From NCBI RefSeq assembly GCF_000518645.1, contig NZ_JADZ01000032.1:1-64000 (forward strand): DNA of 64,000 nt. Reading direction: 5' to 3'. Below, piece after piece: positions 63,961-64,000 of this stretch. This DNA comes from Curvibacter gracilis ATCC BAA-807 (GTDB taxonomy: Bacteria > Pseudomonadota > Gammaproteobacteria > Burkholderiales > Burkholderiaceae_C). A program made the translations under genes and the position numbers. Each line of letters opens with the position of its first letter. The stretch's first letter is position 1. The notes beneath the pieces were generated by a model, which saw only the letters and a program-made list of their open reading frames with translations, had not been told where the DNA came from and did not search any database.

Positions 63961-63979
63961 CGATTAACGGAGAAATTTC

Positions 63980-64000
63980 ATGTCCCGCAAGACCCCCATC
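63980..64000 (+). CDS. fusA: Elongation factor G, first codons
   Basis: ATG at 63980 after GGAGAAA; encodes MSRKTPI, the usual start of FusA, and continues past the window. Position after rpsG decides the call. Confidence 0.9.

Overview
The window is high-GC chromosomal DNA from a betaproteobacterium, almost certainly Burkholderiales and probably Comamonadaceae or a close relative. This rests on the gene order (rpsL-rpsG-fusA at the right end, gatCAB divergent from mreBCD-mrdA, pyrE head to head with xth) and on the protein flavour. It is ordinary core and near-core chromosome: I see no prophage, insertion sequence, CRISPR array, tRNA or rRNA gene.

Layout. 1-2.3 kb: end of a homoprotocatechuate (4-hydroxyphenylacetate) degradation operon, hpaR-hpaG1-hpaG2-hpaE on the minus strand, with a perfect 16-bp palindrome just upstream of hpaR. 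2.6-3.1 kb: a DUF2442/HTH gene broken at a run of nine G. 3.1-6.3 kb: radA, a small membrane protein, ilvE and a zinc-finger protein. 6.3-10.4 kb: four surface-polysaccharide genes (two GT2 glycosyltransferases, an O-antigen ligase-like protein, a GT4 enzyme). 10.5-17.6 kb: nitronate monooxygenase with a divergent LysR gene, an M48 protease, AmpG, and a two-component system preceded by a CpxR-type box. 17.7-23.5 kb: an orphan GspE/PilB-like ATPase and a stress cluster (TerB-like, BI-1, ribosome hibernation factor) divergent from nhaR, then a Tim44-like protein. 23.6-33.8 kb: xth/pyrE with overlapping start codons, gatCAB, and mreBCD-mrdA.

33.8-44.9 kb: a TSUP exporter; an ammonium transporter with a convincing NtrC site and sigma-54 promoter; a TonB-ExbB-ExbD-receptor unit driven by a well-formed Pho box and divergent from an exported lipoprotein phosphoesterase; and a GMC oxidoreductase/LysR pair. 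45.0-48.8 kb: a four-gene Mce lipid-transport operon. 49-58 kb: hemerythrin, OmpW, a chemoreceptor, MarC, MaoC, SDR, dienelactone hydrolase, LON-domain protein, CorA and hemB. 58.2-62.6 kb: a candidate sRNA or leader with an anti-Shine-Dalgarno loop, hemJ, VanZ, ferredoxin, hydrolase and a DacC-type carboxypeptidase lacking the usual KTG lysine. 62.6-64 kb: start of the str ribosomal operon.

The most interesting signals are regulatory: the Pho-box TonB/phosphoesterase module (36.6-42.1 kb), the ~100-nt RNA between hemB and hemJ, the small terminated minus-strand transcript beside the amt control region, the poly-G frameshift at 2780-2788, and the CpxR box at 14829-14843. All calls come from reading the sequence. 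No similarity search was possible, so family names rest on recognised motifs and context.
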